From positions 1-22,562 of the IMG/VR virus record IMGVR_UViG_3300009545_000062: 22,562 bases of DNA. One strand, written 5' to 3'. Below, in pieces: positions 1 to 7,263 of this stretch. Source of the DNA: a virus. The translations under genes were made by a program, and so were the position numbers. Below the pieces are notes generated by a model that saw only the letters and a list, made by a program, of their open reading frames with translations, was not told the DNA's origin and searched no databases. How positions within the stretch are numbered: position 1 is the first letter of the stretch; every line of letters begins with the position of its first letter.

Positions 1-192
1 CAATCCGCCATTATGACCGGCTGGATGACTCGCAATGAGGCCCGGCGCCGGGAGAATTTGCCGCCGCTTGAGGGCCTGGATGAGCCGCTCATCCCAACCG
101 TGGCGCCACCCATGCTTTTACCGGCTCCAGCCGAGCCCGAGCCCGACGCAACCGATACAAACGACACCGACCCGGAGGGCGTCAATGCCTAG
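1..192 (+). CDS. Phage portal protein, C-terminal end (5' partial)
   Basis: The reading frame is open from base 1 and stops at TAG 190-192, giving the last 63 residues. The stretch GWMTRNEARRRENLPPLEG matches the conserved C-terminal region of HK97-family portal proteins, where a threonine or asparagine-rich turn is followed by an NEAR motif and an N-L-P-P-x-E-G motif. After this comes a Pro/Glu/Asp-rich tail of the kind often seen at portal C-termini. The portal forms the dodecameric ring at one capsid vertex through which DNA enters and leaves. The gene overlaps the start of the protease gene by 8 bases, which fits a translationally coupled head operon. The match is from recognition of the motif and the position before the protease; most of the protein lies outside the window. 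Confidence 0.85.
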   Translation, partial: QSAIMTGWMTRNEARRRENLPPLEGLDEPLIPTVAPPMLLPAPAEPEPDATDTNDTDPEGVNA

Positions 193-1093
193 CAATCACC
201 GCACCTCGCGCCTGCCCGCCATCGTGGAAGAACGCCGAGCCGTCAAGCTGGACCGCTCGGCGGTGGATGAACAGTCCCGAGCTTTCACCGGCCACGCGGC
301 CGTCTACAACCAACGGGCCGCCATCGGTGACCCGTTGAAATGGGGCTTTTTCGAGCAGATAGCCCGAGGGGCGTTTGATAAGAGCCTGGCCGATGGTGAC
401 GTGGTGCAACTGGCCGACCACGACCCGGCCAAACCGATTGCCCGCATGTCGGCCGGTACCCTCCGGCTGGCCTCCGACGCCACCGGCCTGGCCGTGGACT
501 CCGAGATTGTGGACACGAGCTACGGCTCCGACCTGATCGCCAACGTGCGGGCGGGCAACGTGGCCGGGATGAGCTTTGGCTTTCAGGTGGTCAAAGACGA
601 GTGGACCACCGAAACGGTGGAGCGAAACGACGGCCTCCAGGCCGAGGCCGAGGTTCGCACGCTACTTGAGGTGCGATTGATCGAAGTCTCCACCACGCCC
701 TTCCCGGCCTATTCGGGCACCGACGCCGGGCTACGGTCCATACGGGCGGCCCGGCTCTCGGTGCGAGCCCGTGGCGGCCCCGAGGTTTTGGAGGTCTCAG
801 ACGGCCAGCTAGCCGCCTTGGGTGCCGAGCTGAGGGCGGGGGCGGCCTTGTCGGCCGCCAACCTGGCCACCCTTCAGCAAGTGCTCGACCTCCTCGTGGC
901 CGCCGATACCGGCGTGGACACCGCCGATGCCGCTTTGGACTCTGCCCAATCGGTGCTAGCCGCCCTCATGGGCGTGGCCGATCCTGACCCACCCAAGCCC
1001 GGTGAGATGGAGATGGACGGCGGTTTCCCGGTTGACCTGGCCATCCGGTACCGCATCCTGGCCGACACTCTCACGAGGAGCAACGCATCATGA
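185..1093 (+). CDS. HK97-family prohead maturation protease
   Basis: The 302-residue protein belongs to the peptidase U35 (HK97 prohead protease) family, which trims the capsid delta domain and other head proteins during maturation. The conserved core is visible: FTGHAAVYNQ near residue 35, a GAF segment near 62, the catalytic histidine in LADHDP at residue 79 and the catalytic serine in GMSFGF at residue 130. The core ends near residue 185 at EVSTTPFPAYSGT, another family signature. The remaining 115 residues are an Ala/Leu-rich extension that may be scaffold-like, as is common in actinophage proteases. I start at ATG 185, which overlaps the portal stop and directly precedes the conserved region; an earlier in-frame ATG at 35 would add 50 residues wholly inside the portal gene. 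It ends in an ATGA overlap with the next gene. Confidence 0.92.
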   Translation: MPSNHRTSRLPAIVEERRAVKLDRSAVDEQSRAFTGHAAVYNQRAAIGDPLKWGFFEQIARGAFDKSLADGDVVQLADHDPAKPIARMSAGTLRLASDATGLAVDSEIVDTSYGSDLIANVRAGNVAGMSFGFQVVKDEWTTETVERNDGLQAEAEVRTLLEVRLIEVSTTPFPAYSGTDAGLRSIRAARLSVRARGGPEVLEVSDGQLAALGAELRAGAALSAANLATLQQVLDLLVAADTGVDTADAALDSAQSVLAALMGVADPDPPKPGEMEMDGGFPVDLAIRYRILADTLTRSNAS

Positions 1094-2193
1094 CCACGCC
1101 CGCATTGGCCGGTAGCGTTAGCTTCACCGCCCAGGACCGCCAACAGCTCACCATCACCGCCACGTTGGGCGGGAGCCCGGCGCCTTTGTACGCCGATCCG
1201 TACTTGCTCAACGTCTCACCGGGCACGGTTGCGGCCGGAGGCGGGGCCACCGCCACCGTCACCCTCTGGATGCCCGCTGGCACCTACACCTTCACGGCCA
1301 CGGATCGGGGCACGGTGGTCTACGGCCCCACGGCCATAGTGGTGGCGGCCGGTAGCTCCACCACCATTGGGGCGGCCTCATCCGGGGTGACCGGTTTGAG
1401 CGTTGGCTCGGGGGCGCCCTCGGGCGGTTCGGTGGGTAACTTCTACCTTCGCACCGATACGCCCACTGTTGCCAATCAAAGGCTTTATGTGGCCGTGCCC
1501 GCGGCGGGCACCACGCCCGCCTTTCGATCCATTGTGACAAGTGCCCCGAACCCGTCGGGGCTCGTCAAGACAATCACCATTCCGGCCTCGGTGGTGGTGG
1601 GTGACTTGATGCTCCTCTCGGCCGGGAACAACATCACCACCTCTGTTACGGCCTCGGCCGGGTGGACGTTGCTTACCTCCGATACGGTGCTCGACCCGAA
1701 CGAATCGGGCCTAGTCGGAAACGCCATCTTTTACAAAGTGGCCGTGGCCGGGGACACGGGCGGGGCCGCCACCGTGACCATCACCTATAACACGAACAAC
1801 GCCAGCGTTGTCTCACTGGCCGCTTATAGCGGCACGAGCGGGGGCGCCCCGCAAGCCTTCGCGGTGGGCAAGAACGCGGTGGTTAGTGCCACCTTGACCG
1901 CACCGGCTGTGACCGCCCTTACCGGGGGCGTGCTCATCGTTAAATACTTCTTTGGTTACAACAATGCCGCCCAATTCACCACGCCCTTTACCGCTGGCCC
2001 GGCCACGTCACGGGCGAACACAAAGGATACGGCGGGCACTCAAGCCCTCTACGTGAGCGACCTGGCCCAAGCCGCCTCCGGTGCCTCAGCCGTGGAGACG
2101 GCCACCACCAATGCGCTCTGCTCCTCGGTGGTCCATGCCGTGGTGCTGGCCGGGGTGGCGGGCGTGGGCACCTCTTGGGCGGGCATCGCCTAG
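1090..2193 (+). CDS. Probable head decoration or head-fibre protein
   Basis: The 367-residue protein is rich in Gly, Ala, Thr, Ser and Val with alternating polar and hydrophobic residues, so it is probably almost all beta strand. Residues 1-95 look like an Ig-like sandwich. Residues 110-140 (GSVGNFYLRTDTPTVANQRL) resemble the 'G-D-x-Y-I-D ... L-Y' strand pair found before collagen repeats in phage fibres, including the two fibre genes at 10411 and 10790. The rest is a second beta domain. It has no recognisable enzyme motif. It is coupled by ATGA to the protease and precedes the capsid gene, where decoration or head-fibre genes can lie. Function is inferred from context and composition only; a minor structural protein of another kind is possible. 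Confidence 0.5.
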   Translation: MTTPALAGSVSFTAQDRQQLTITATLGGSPAPLYADPYLLNVSPGTVAAGGGATATVTLWMPAGTYTFTATDRGTVVYGPTAIVVAAGSSTTIGAASSGVTGLSVGSGAPSGGSVGNFYLRTDTPTVANQRLYVAVPAAGTTPAFRSIVTSAPNPSGLVKTITIPASVVVGDLMLLSAGNNITTSVTASAGWTLLTSDTVLDPNESGLVGNAIFYKVAVAGDTGGAATVTITYNTNNASVVSLAAYSGTSGGAPQAFAVGKNAVVSATLTAPAVTALTGGVLIVKYFFGYNNAAQFTTPFTAGPATSRANTKDTAGTQALYVSDLAQAASGASAVETATTNALCSSVVHAVVLAGVAGVGTSWAGIA

Positions 2194-2208
2194 CCCTTGT
2201 TTTTGACC

Positions 2209-2275
2209 GGAGCCGCCTTGGGCACTCCGGGCCGCAGCAAATGACAGGTGGAGCCGCCTTGGGCACTCCGGGCCG
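2209..2275 (+). repeat. Two direct copies of a 26-bp sequence before the capsid gene
   Basis: Copy one is at 2209-2234 and copy two at 2250-2275, identical over 26 bases and 41 bases apart. In copy one the flanking CCGGAG and the internal CTCCGG can pair into a 6-bp hairpin with a 12-base loop; copy two keeps only GGAG/CTCC. They fill most of the 118-base gap between the decoration gene and the capsid gene. A processing site, weak terminator or capsid-mRNA regulatory element is possible; none is shown. Confidence 0.75.
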
Positions 2276-2311
2276 TCACGACAAGCAAACCACTAAGAGA
2301 AAGGCCCGGAA

Positions 2312-3589
2312 ATGTCCGAGCGACTGAAAGAGCTGACCGAGGCGCGCGCCAAGGCGTGGGCCACCATGAATGAGCTACGGGAAACCATCGGCAACGCCGC
2401 GGCAACCGCCGAGCAGCGGGCGGAATGGGATCGCATCGAGGCCGATATCGTGGAGCTGGGCTCCGACCTGGACCGCGAGAGCCGGGCGGCCAAGATGGCC
2501 CTGGCCCTGGCCCAGCCGGTGGATGAGCGCATCACTCCGGGGGCGCCCGAGGGCGAGGATGCGGCCGACGAAAAGCGGTACGCCGACATCTACTCTCGGT
2601 ATCTCCGCACCGGTCTCGGTGAGGGCTCCAGGCTCAACGTGGAGGAGCGGCTCATCCTGGCCGCTCGGGAAGCTAGAGCGCAGTCCACCACCACCACGGC
2701 CGGTGGGTACCTCGTGCCTCAGGGGTATCTCACGAAGATAACCGAGACCATGAAGGCGTTTGGCGGCTTGCTCTCCATTGCCAACATCATTCATACCGAG
2801 ACCGGCAATATCCTGCCCTGGCCGTCCAATAACGACACCGGCAACCTTGGCGCTCTCCTCTCGGAGAACACTCAGGTTACTGAGGTGGACGTGGCGTTTA
2901 CTACCCAGCAGCTCGCGGCGTGGACCTACACGAGCAACAGTGTGCTTGTCTCGCTCCAGCTTTTGCAGGATTCCGCTTTTGACCTTGACTCCTGGCTCCC
3001 AAAGAAGCTCGGGCAGCGTTTGGGCCGGGCCATTGCCGCCGATCTAGTGACGGGCACGGGCACCACCAAGCCGGTGGGCGTGGACAATGCACCGACTACC
3101 GGCGTGACCGGGGGCACCGGCTCCACCACCGCAGCTTTGTGGGGCGCCACCGCTTACGGCAAGGCCTACGGCGACCTCGTATCGCTCATCCACTCCGTGG
3201 ATGCGGCCTACCGGCAAATGGGCAATTGCAAATTCCTCATGAACGACCTCACCCTGGGAGCCATCCGGGCCGTGACCGATACACAGGGCCGCCCTTTGTG
3301 GACCATGAATACCCAGCAATCGGCGGTTGGCCCCGACCCGGATACGATCCTCGGCTACCCGGTGGTGGTGGATAACGCCATGCCCGTGATGGGCGTCTCG
3401 GCCAAGTCCATCCTCTTCGGTGACTTCGAGCAAGGCTATATCGTGCGCCAAGTGCTCGATCCGACCATCATGCGGCTGGTTGAGCGCTACGCCGACTATT
3501 TGCAGGTTGGTTTTATCGGCTTTCAGCGGATTGATGGCCGCCCGGACGACGCCGCCGCGGTTCGGGCGTTTGTCAATTCGGCCACCTAG
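2312..3589 (+). CDS. Major capsid protein, HK97 fold
   Basis: The 425-residue protein builds the icosahedral shell. Residues 1 to about 70 form a charged, Ala/Glu/Arg-rich coiled coil, the delta or scaffolding domain that the protease removes; a cleavage near residues 105-115 (before TTTTAGGYLVPQGY) is likely by analogy. From TAGGYLVPQGYLTKI onward the usual HK97 landmarks appear: a P-domain segment with FTTQQLAAWTYTSN and VLVSLQLLQDSAFDL, then the ATDLVTG-like AADLVTGTGTTKPVG, the A-domain FLMNDLTLGAIRAV, and the final FGDFEQGYIVRQ, DPTIMRLVERYADYLQVGFIGFQRIDG. The start ATG 2312 has an upstream GAGAAAGG ribosome site. The length is normal for the family. Confidence 0.96.
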   Translation: MSERLKELTEARAKAWATMNELRETIGNAAATAEQRAEWDRIEADIVELGSDLDRESRAAKMALALAQPVDERITPGAPEGEDAADEKRYADIYSRYLRTGLGEGSRLNVEERLILAAREARAQSTTTTAGGYLVPQGYLTKITETMKAFGGLLSIANIIHTETGNILPWPSNNDTGNLGALLSENTQVTEVDVAFTTQQLAAWTYTSNSVLVSLQLLQDSAFDLDSWLPKKLGQRLGRAIAADLVTGTGTTKPVGVDNAPTTGVTGGTGSTTAALWGATAYGKAYGDLVSLIHSVDAAYRQMGNCKFLMNDLTLGAIRAVTDTQGRPLWTMNTQQSAVGPDPDTILGYPVVVDNAMPVMGVSAKSILFGDFEQGYIVRQVLDPTIMRLVERYADYLQVGFIGFQRIDGRPDDAAAVRAFVNSAT

Positions 3590-3651
3590 TTGACCCTCGG
3601 GCGGGGCGGTTCCCTTGACGAGCCACCACCGCTCGAAGGCAACGCAAAACC

Positions 3652-3690
3652 ACCGGCCCCGGAGCCTTTTCCTTTGGGGCTCCGGCCGGT
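3652..3690 (+). terminator. Strong hairpin downstream of the capsid gene
   Basis: CCGGCC (3653-3658) pairs with GGCCGG (3684-3689) and, after a 2-base CC bulge, GGAGCC (3661-3666) pairs with GGCTCC (3678-3683), leaving a loop rich in T. There is no U-tract after it, so it may be a partial terminator or an RNA-stability element that sets capsid transcript abundance rather than a full stop. Confidence 0.5.
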
Positions 3691-3706
3691 TGGTTGCGTT
3701 CGGTCA

Positions 3707-3738
3707 CGCTCCGGCTCGTGTGCCATGAGGCCGGAGCG
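3707..3738 (+). other. Second intergenic hairpin after the capsid gene
   Basis: CGCTCCGGC (3707-3715) and GCCGGAGCG (3730-3738) are perfect 9-bp arms around a 14-base loop. It lies 17 bases after the first hairpin and about 30 bases before the AAAGGAG ribosome site of the next gene. It could stabilise the downstream mRNA or work with the first hairpin to reduce read-through. No U-tract follows. Confidence 0.5.
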
Positions 3739-3786
3739 TGTGCCGTGTGCACCCAACCAACAAACAAGAGAAAGGAGAGCCGACAA

Positions 3787-4089
3787 ATGGCTCTTGGTAC
3801 TGGTGATATGGGCGGACCTGCCCCGGAGAACACCGACAAGCAAGAGGGTGCCGTGGAGCGCACCGTTGACTTTGTAAAGGAAGTCATCGCCTACCCAACG
3901 CGCAACCGTGACGGCTCCGTGACCCATGGCCCGGATGCGGAGCTGCTCTACGATCCGGCCGACATTCCGCCCATGAGCCCGGCCCCGGCCCCAGCCGAGG
4001 GCGCACCCGAGCCCGAGCCTTTCGGCACTCCGGTGCCACCTGTCGAGCCGCCCGCCATCGTGGCCGACACTGAGGCCCCAACGCCGTAG
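3787..4089 (+). CDS. Small Pro/Glu-rich protein after the capsid gene
   Basis: The 100-residue product starts at ATG 3787 behind a good AAAGGAG site (3773-3779). Residues 1-55 are mixed and charged, with ERTVDFVKEVIAYPTRNRDGS as the only ordered-looking part. Residues 60-100 are a disordered Pro/Ala/Glu tail. I do not recognise a family with confidence. Its place between capsid and head-tail adaptor is where many siphoviruses keep a small head-associated or decoration protein, so a virion role is a reasonable guess. An in-frame ATG at 3694 would place the start inside the intergenic hairpin and lacks a ribosome site, so it was not used. Confidence 0.7.
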   Translation: MALGTGDMGGPAPENTDKQEGAVERTVDFVKEVIAYPTRNRDGSVTHGPDAELLYDPADIPPMSPAPAPAEGAPEPEPFGTPVPPVEPPAIVADTEAPTP

Positions 4090-4101
4090 GAGGCGCATCG
4101 C

Positions 4102-4734
4102 ATGACCGTTACCGCCCTCGTGACCATGGCCGAGCTGACCGCCCACCTTAATATGCTGATTACTCCCACCGACGCCATCGTGGCCGAGCTACAAGGCTTT
4201 ATTGATGATTGTACGCCGGTGGTGGAAGACATCGTGGGCCATGTCGTACCGGCCACGTTTGATGAGCGTTACGACGGCGGCAACGTGTCCATTCAGCTCC
4301 GACAATTGCCGGTGCTGACCGTGGCCAGCGTCACCGAGGTAATCGGTTTCACCAATTACACGCTGACCGAGCAACCGCCCAACGCCACCACCTCGGCCTT
4401 TGGCTTTTCGGTCGATAACTTGGACATGGGCATCATGGTGCGCCGGGATGGCGGGGGCGGCCTCACCCGGTTTTATGCCAACCGGGGCAATATCGAAGTG
4501 GTCTACACCGCGGGGCGGGCCACCGTGCCCGGCAACGTGCGCCGGGGCACCCTGGAGCTAATCCGCCATTGGTGGCAGTACGGCCAGCAAGCACAGGGCC
4601 GGGTGGGCTCCTACGCTCCCGGCTCGGCCGCCGAGGATGACTCTGCCCTATCGACCACGCCGAGCGGGTACCTCGTGCCCAACCGGGTAAAAGAACTACT
4701 CCAGCCGTCGCAACGCCCGGTGGTCATCGCCTGA
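4102..4734 (+). CDS. Head-tail connector (adaptor) protein
   Basis: The 210-residue protein looks like the gp6-like adaptor that docks below the portal. It begins with the typical helical segment in which a 'TPTDAIVAELQGFIDDCTPVVEDIVG' helix is followed by a beta hairpin (TFDERYDGGNVSIQLRQLPVL) and then VTEVI. It then has NRGNIEVVYTAGRATVPGNVR and a long helix, RRGTLELIRHWWQYGQ, characteristic of this family; the final stretch ends VPNRVKELLQPSQRP. A strong AGGAGG sits at the stop of the previous gene, so translation of the two is linked. It overlaps the next gene by TGATG. Exact family is from pattern and gene order. Confidence 0.8.
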   Translation: MTVTALVTMAELTAHLNMLITPTDAIVAELQGFIDDCTPVVEDIVGHVVPATFDERYDGGNVSIQLRQLPVLTVASVTEVIGFTNYTLTEQPPNATTSAFGFSVDNLDMGIMVRRDGGGGLTRFYANRGNIEVVYTAGRATVPGNVRRGTLELIRHWWQYGQQAQGRVGSYAPGSAAEDDSALSTTPSGYLVPNRVKELLQPSQRPVVIA

Positions 4735-5198
4735 TGGCCGGGCTCACCTCGGCCATACCCGACGCCATCACCGCCCTCATTGGCCACCTGGCCATGATTG
4801 CCGCCACCTACACCGACCCGCAGCTCCAGGTGATTGATGGCGACCTCGGTACCAACGTGCTGCCCGCCTTTGTGCAAATCGGCAACGCCACCGGATGGGT
4901 GCAAGAGGCGGTAGACCTCGGCAACTTCCGGCGCGATGAGCGTTTCGACCTGGAGGGCATCATCCAGTGGTTTGACGGCGGGGCCGGTGCCGAGGTGGCC
5001 TCACAGGTGCGGGCCGACGCCTTCGCCATCTTGGAGGCGGTGGTTTTGGCCATCACCGCCGATCCGACTCTTGGCGGCTCGGTGATCTTCGCTCAATGCA
5101 CCGGGGGCGGGGCCATGGAGCAAGGCACCACCGCCAACGGTGGATGGTCGGTGATCGTGCCGTTCCAAGTGCATTGTCAAGCCCAATTGCAACGATAG
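4734..5198 (+). CDS. Probable tail terminator / tail completion protein
   Basis: The 154-residue protein begins at ATG 4734, sharing the A of the previous TGA. The layout, an N-terminal helix (AIPDAITALIGHLAMIAATYT), a beta segment, FDLEGIIQWFDGGAG, a helix with VRADAFAILEAVVLAI and a terminal strand that includes GGWSVIVPFQVHCQAQL, is that of the small proteins that cap the siphovirus tail tube and join it to the connector. No enzyme motif is present. A head-tail stopper is the main alternative, because no separate stopper gene is obvious between the adaptor and the tail tube gene. Confidence 0.6.
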   Translation: MAGLTSAIPDAITALIGHLAMIAATYTDPQLQVIDGDLGTNVLPAFVQIGNATGWVQEAVDLGNFRRDERFDLEGIIQWFDGGAGAEVASQVRADAFAILEAVVLAITADPTLGGSVIFAQCTGGGAMEQGTTANGGWSVIVPFQVHCQAQLQR

Positions 5199-5209
5199 GG
5201 AGGCCGTCA

Positions 5210-5428
5210 ATGGCTCAAGTCACGAATACGACATACGGGCCGGTGGACGTGCCCCTCTACGGCCTTCGGTTCAAGGGTGGCGAAACGTTGGAGGTACCCG
5301 ACGATATCGCCCGCGAGCTGGGCGGCCCGCTGGCCGTGGAGTGGCCAGCGCCCGAGCCCTCAGCCGAGGCCGTCACGGCCCCGGCCGCAGTACCCACCGC
5401 ACCATCAACCGGAGGTAACGCATCATGA
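5210..5428 (+). CDS. Small hypothetical protein before the tail tube gene
   Basis: The 72-residue product starts at ATG 5210 behind GGGAGG and overlaps the tail tube gene by ATGA. The first 45 residues form a small beta-like unit (VDVPLYGLRFKGGETLEVPDD), resembling short phage proteins that share a 'v.l.G..f..Ge..eVpD..A..L' pattern; the rest is a disordered Pro/Ala tail. The function is unknown. Tight coupling to the tail tube gene suggests a tail role. Confidence 0.7.
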   Translation: MAQVTNTTYGPVDVPLYGLRFKGGETLEVPDDIARELGGPLAVEWPAPEPSAEAVTAPAAVPTAPSTGGNAS

Positions 5429-6432
5429 CAGGCACCGTAGTGGGCTCCGGCGTTGGTGGCTCGGTTGGCGTAGCCGCCGAAACCGCCTTCGGTACGTGGG
5501 TCACGTCCGCCAAATGGCTCGAATTCGAGTCTGAATCCATCAAGTGGAATCCGAGCCGTACCACCGGCAAGGGCATCCGAAACGGCGGCCTTGTGCCCCG
5601 ACGCAGCGCCCGGTTGACCACCACCGCCACCGTGGCCGGGTCGTTGGTAACGCCCGTCTATGGCAAGGGTATGGGCCTCTTCCTGGCCAACCTCATGGGT
5701 TCCATGGCCATGGCCCCGGTGGTGCAAGGCGCCACCGTCGCGTATTTGCAGACTCACGCCCTGGCCCGCCAGGATGGCCAATCGTTGAGCCTGCAAATCG
5801 GGCGGCCCACCATGGATGGCGTGCTCCATCCGTACAACTACAAGGGCTTGAAGATCATCAAGGGCCAGTTTGAGGCCAAGGTTAACGAGGCTCTCCGGGC
5901 CACCTTTGATTTTGACGGCAAAGATTATGACGAGGCGGGCGCCTACGGTGCGCCCGTCTACCAAACGGCCAACCCGTATTTCGCCTGGGAGCAAGGCGTG
6001 TTTTCCATGGGCACCTTCGGGGCCGAGGTGCCGGTTTCCGGAGTACGGGGCTGGACGCTGACCATCGACCGGCCGAGCAAAACCGACAACTTCTACCTTG
6101 ACGGCACCGGTCGCAAGGGCGCCCAAGTGCAAAACGATTTCATGAAGATTTCCGGTGCGTTGGAAACGGATTTCCTGTCGAAAACGACCTTTGCCGATCT
6201 GTTCGCGGCCGACACTCCCCAGAGCATGATAGTGACCTTTACCGGCCCTCTCATCGCCGGAGCTTTCAGCCAACAGATAACTTTCCGCCTGCCCTCGGTG
6301 CAATGGGATGATGAGCCGCCCACCATGGGAGGCCCCGACATTATCCAACCAAAGATGACTTTCACCGTCAACGATGATGACACGAACGTCCCGGCCACCA
6401 TCACCTACATGAGCACCGACGTAACCCTCTAG
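5425..6432 (+). CDS. Major tail (tail tube) protein
   Basis: The 335-residue protein is a phage tail tube protein of the long actinophage type. It opens with GSGVGGSVGVAAETAFGTW, the usual start in which the tube protein is described as a vulnerable 'G.a.E.tfGT' followed by a strand (LEFESESIKWNP). It then has a duplicated beta-barrel pattern with ARLTTTATVAGSLVTPVYGKGMG and a second barrel near residue 200 (GWTLTIDRPSKTDNFYL), ending in LPSVQWDDEPPTMGGPDII. The position before the chaperones and the tape measure fits. It stops at TAG 6430-6432, whose G begins the next gene. Confidence 0.85.
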   Translation: MTGTVVGSGVGGSVGVAAETAFGTWVTSAKWLEFESESIKWNPSRTTGKGIRNGGLVPRRSARLTTTATVAGSLVTPVYGKGMGLFLANLMGSMAMAPVVQGATVAYLQTHALARQDGQSLSLQIGRPTMDGVLHPYNYKGLKIIKGQFEAKVNEALRATFDFDGKDYDEAGAYGAPVYQTANPYFAWEQGVFSMGTFGAEVPVSGVRGWTLTIDRPSKTDNFYLDGTGRKGAQVQNDFMKISGALETDFLSKTTFADLFAADTPQSMIVTFTGPLIAGAFSQQITFRLPSVQWDDEPPTMGGPDIIQPKMTFTVNDDDTNVPATITYMSTDVTL

Positions 6433-6869
6433 TGGCCTCACGCTCGGGGCCACCGCCCATCGTCTTTGGCGTGGCGGTAACCGATTTTAAGGCGTTCGCC
6501 AAAGACATAAAGGCGGCTGATAAGAAGCTGGCCACCAACTTGAGGCAACGGCTCAAAAAGGGGGCGGATTTGGTGGCTGACCAAGCCAAGGCCAATGCGG
6601 CGTGGTCGCAACGTATACCGGGCTCGATCAAATCCTCATCCTCGCCCAGCTCGGCCAAAATCATCATCCGGGCGCCCAACGCTGCCCCGTTTGAGAACAT
6701 GGGCAAGGCGGGCAACTTCCGCCACCCGGTTTTCGGCAACCGTCAAGCATGGGTGACCCAAAAGGCCCGGCCCTTTGCTCTGCCCGCCCTGGTGGCCAAG
6801 GCCGATGAGGTGGCCGAGCTTGTCGGCAAGGCCCTGGATGACTTCGCACGAGACGCCGGTTTCCGGTGA
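6432..6869 (+). CDS. HK97 gp10-like neck protein
   Basis: The 145-residue protein starts at GTG 6432, overlapping the tail tube stop by one base. The N-terminal helix (DFKAFAKDIKAADKKLATNLRQRLKKGADLVADQAK), then SQRIPGSIKSS and an IIIRAPNAAPFENMGKAGNFRHPVFGNRQAW segment with a C-terminal helical part, fit the HK97 gp10 / neck family seen in siphoviruses between portal and tail. In most genomes of this type this gene comes before the tail tube gene; here it follows it. Alternative: a tail completion protein. Confidence 0.7.
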   Translation: MASRSGPPPIVFGVAVTDFKAFAKDIKAADKKLATNLRQRLKKGADLVADQAKANAAWSQRIPGSIKSSSSPSSAKIIIRAPNAAPFENMGKAGNFRHPVFGNRQAWVTQKARPFALPALVAKADEVAELVGKALDDFARDAGFR

Positions 6870-6946
6870 TGGACCGGCTCATTGTGTGGCTTTGGGGCGT
6901 GGTGGACCGGCTCGAAAGATATTTGACCGAGGAGAAAACGCCATGA
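6869..6946 (+). CDS. 25-residue micro-protein between neck and chaperone genes
   Basis: ATG 6869 overlaps the neck gene stop by one base (TGATG) and the micro-gene stops inside the ATGA that starts the chaperone gene. It thus fills the gap exactly and couples the two genes. The peptide has a hydrophobic first half (LIVWLWGVV) and a charged second half (DRLERYLTEEKTP), so it could be a short amphipathic or membrane-associated helix. A GAGGAG-like site inside it also serves the chaperone gene. It may be a real product or only a coupling device. Confidence 0.5.
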   Translation: MDRLIVWLWGVVDRLERYLTEEKTP

Positions 6947-7263
6947 TCGTTGAGTGTGAAGGCAAAGAGTACGCCTACGATCCTCGGCTCATTGAAGTGC
7001 GGGTGGCAAAGAAGATCAACGAGTACACCGGCCTTGGTCTGCGCTCGTGGGAAAAGGGCGTGGACGATTGCAACGCCAAATGTCTGGCCGCCCTCCTCTT
7101 CGCCATCAAGGTGCAAGCCGGAGAGCCGTGCCACTCCATCGCCGCCCTCAACTTTTCGGCTCTTGATTTCTACGATGCCATCGTGCAAGCGGCGGCCAAA
7201 GAGCTGGCCGAGAAGATCGAGCCGGAAGAGGTGGCCGAGACGGACCCTATGGTGACCGCCTAG
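6943..7263 (+). CDS. Tail assembly chaperone, short form (G-like)
   Basis: The 106-residue protein precedes the tape measure gene, the fixed place for tail assembly chaperones. It begins with a small beta part (MIVECEGKEYAYDPRLIEVR), then helices with VAKKINEYTGLGLRSWEKGVDDCNAKCLAALLFAIKVQAGE and a C-terminal acidic helix. Such proteins coat the tape measure before tube polymerisation. The start ATG 6943 has GAGGAG nine bases upstream (6929-6934). A second, longer product is expected from a -1 frameshift before its stop (see the next entry). Confidence 0.75.
   Translation: MIVECEGKEYAYDPRLIEVRVAKKINEYTGLGLRSWEKGVDDCNAKCLAALLFAIKVQAGEPCHSIAALNFSALDFYDAIVQAAAKELAEKIEPEEVAETDPMVTA

Noticed and set aside
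35-184. Extension of the protease gene to ATG 35
   Set aside because: It lies wholly inside the portal gene in another frame and encodes a Pro/Arg-rich stretch unlike any protease start.
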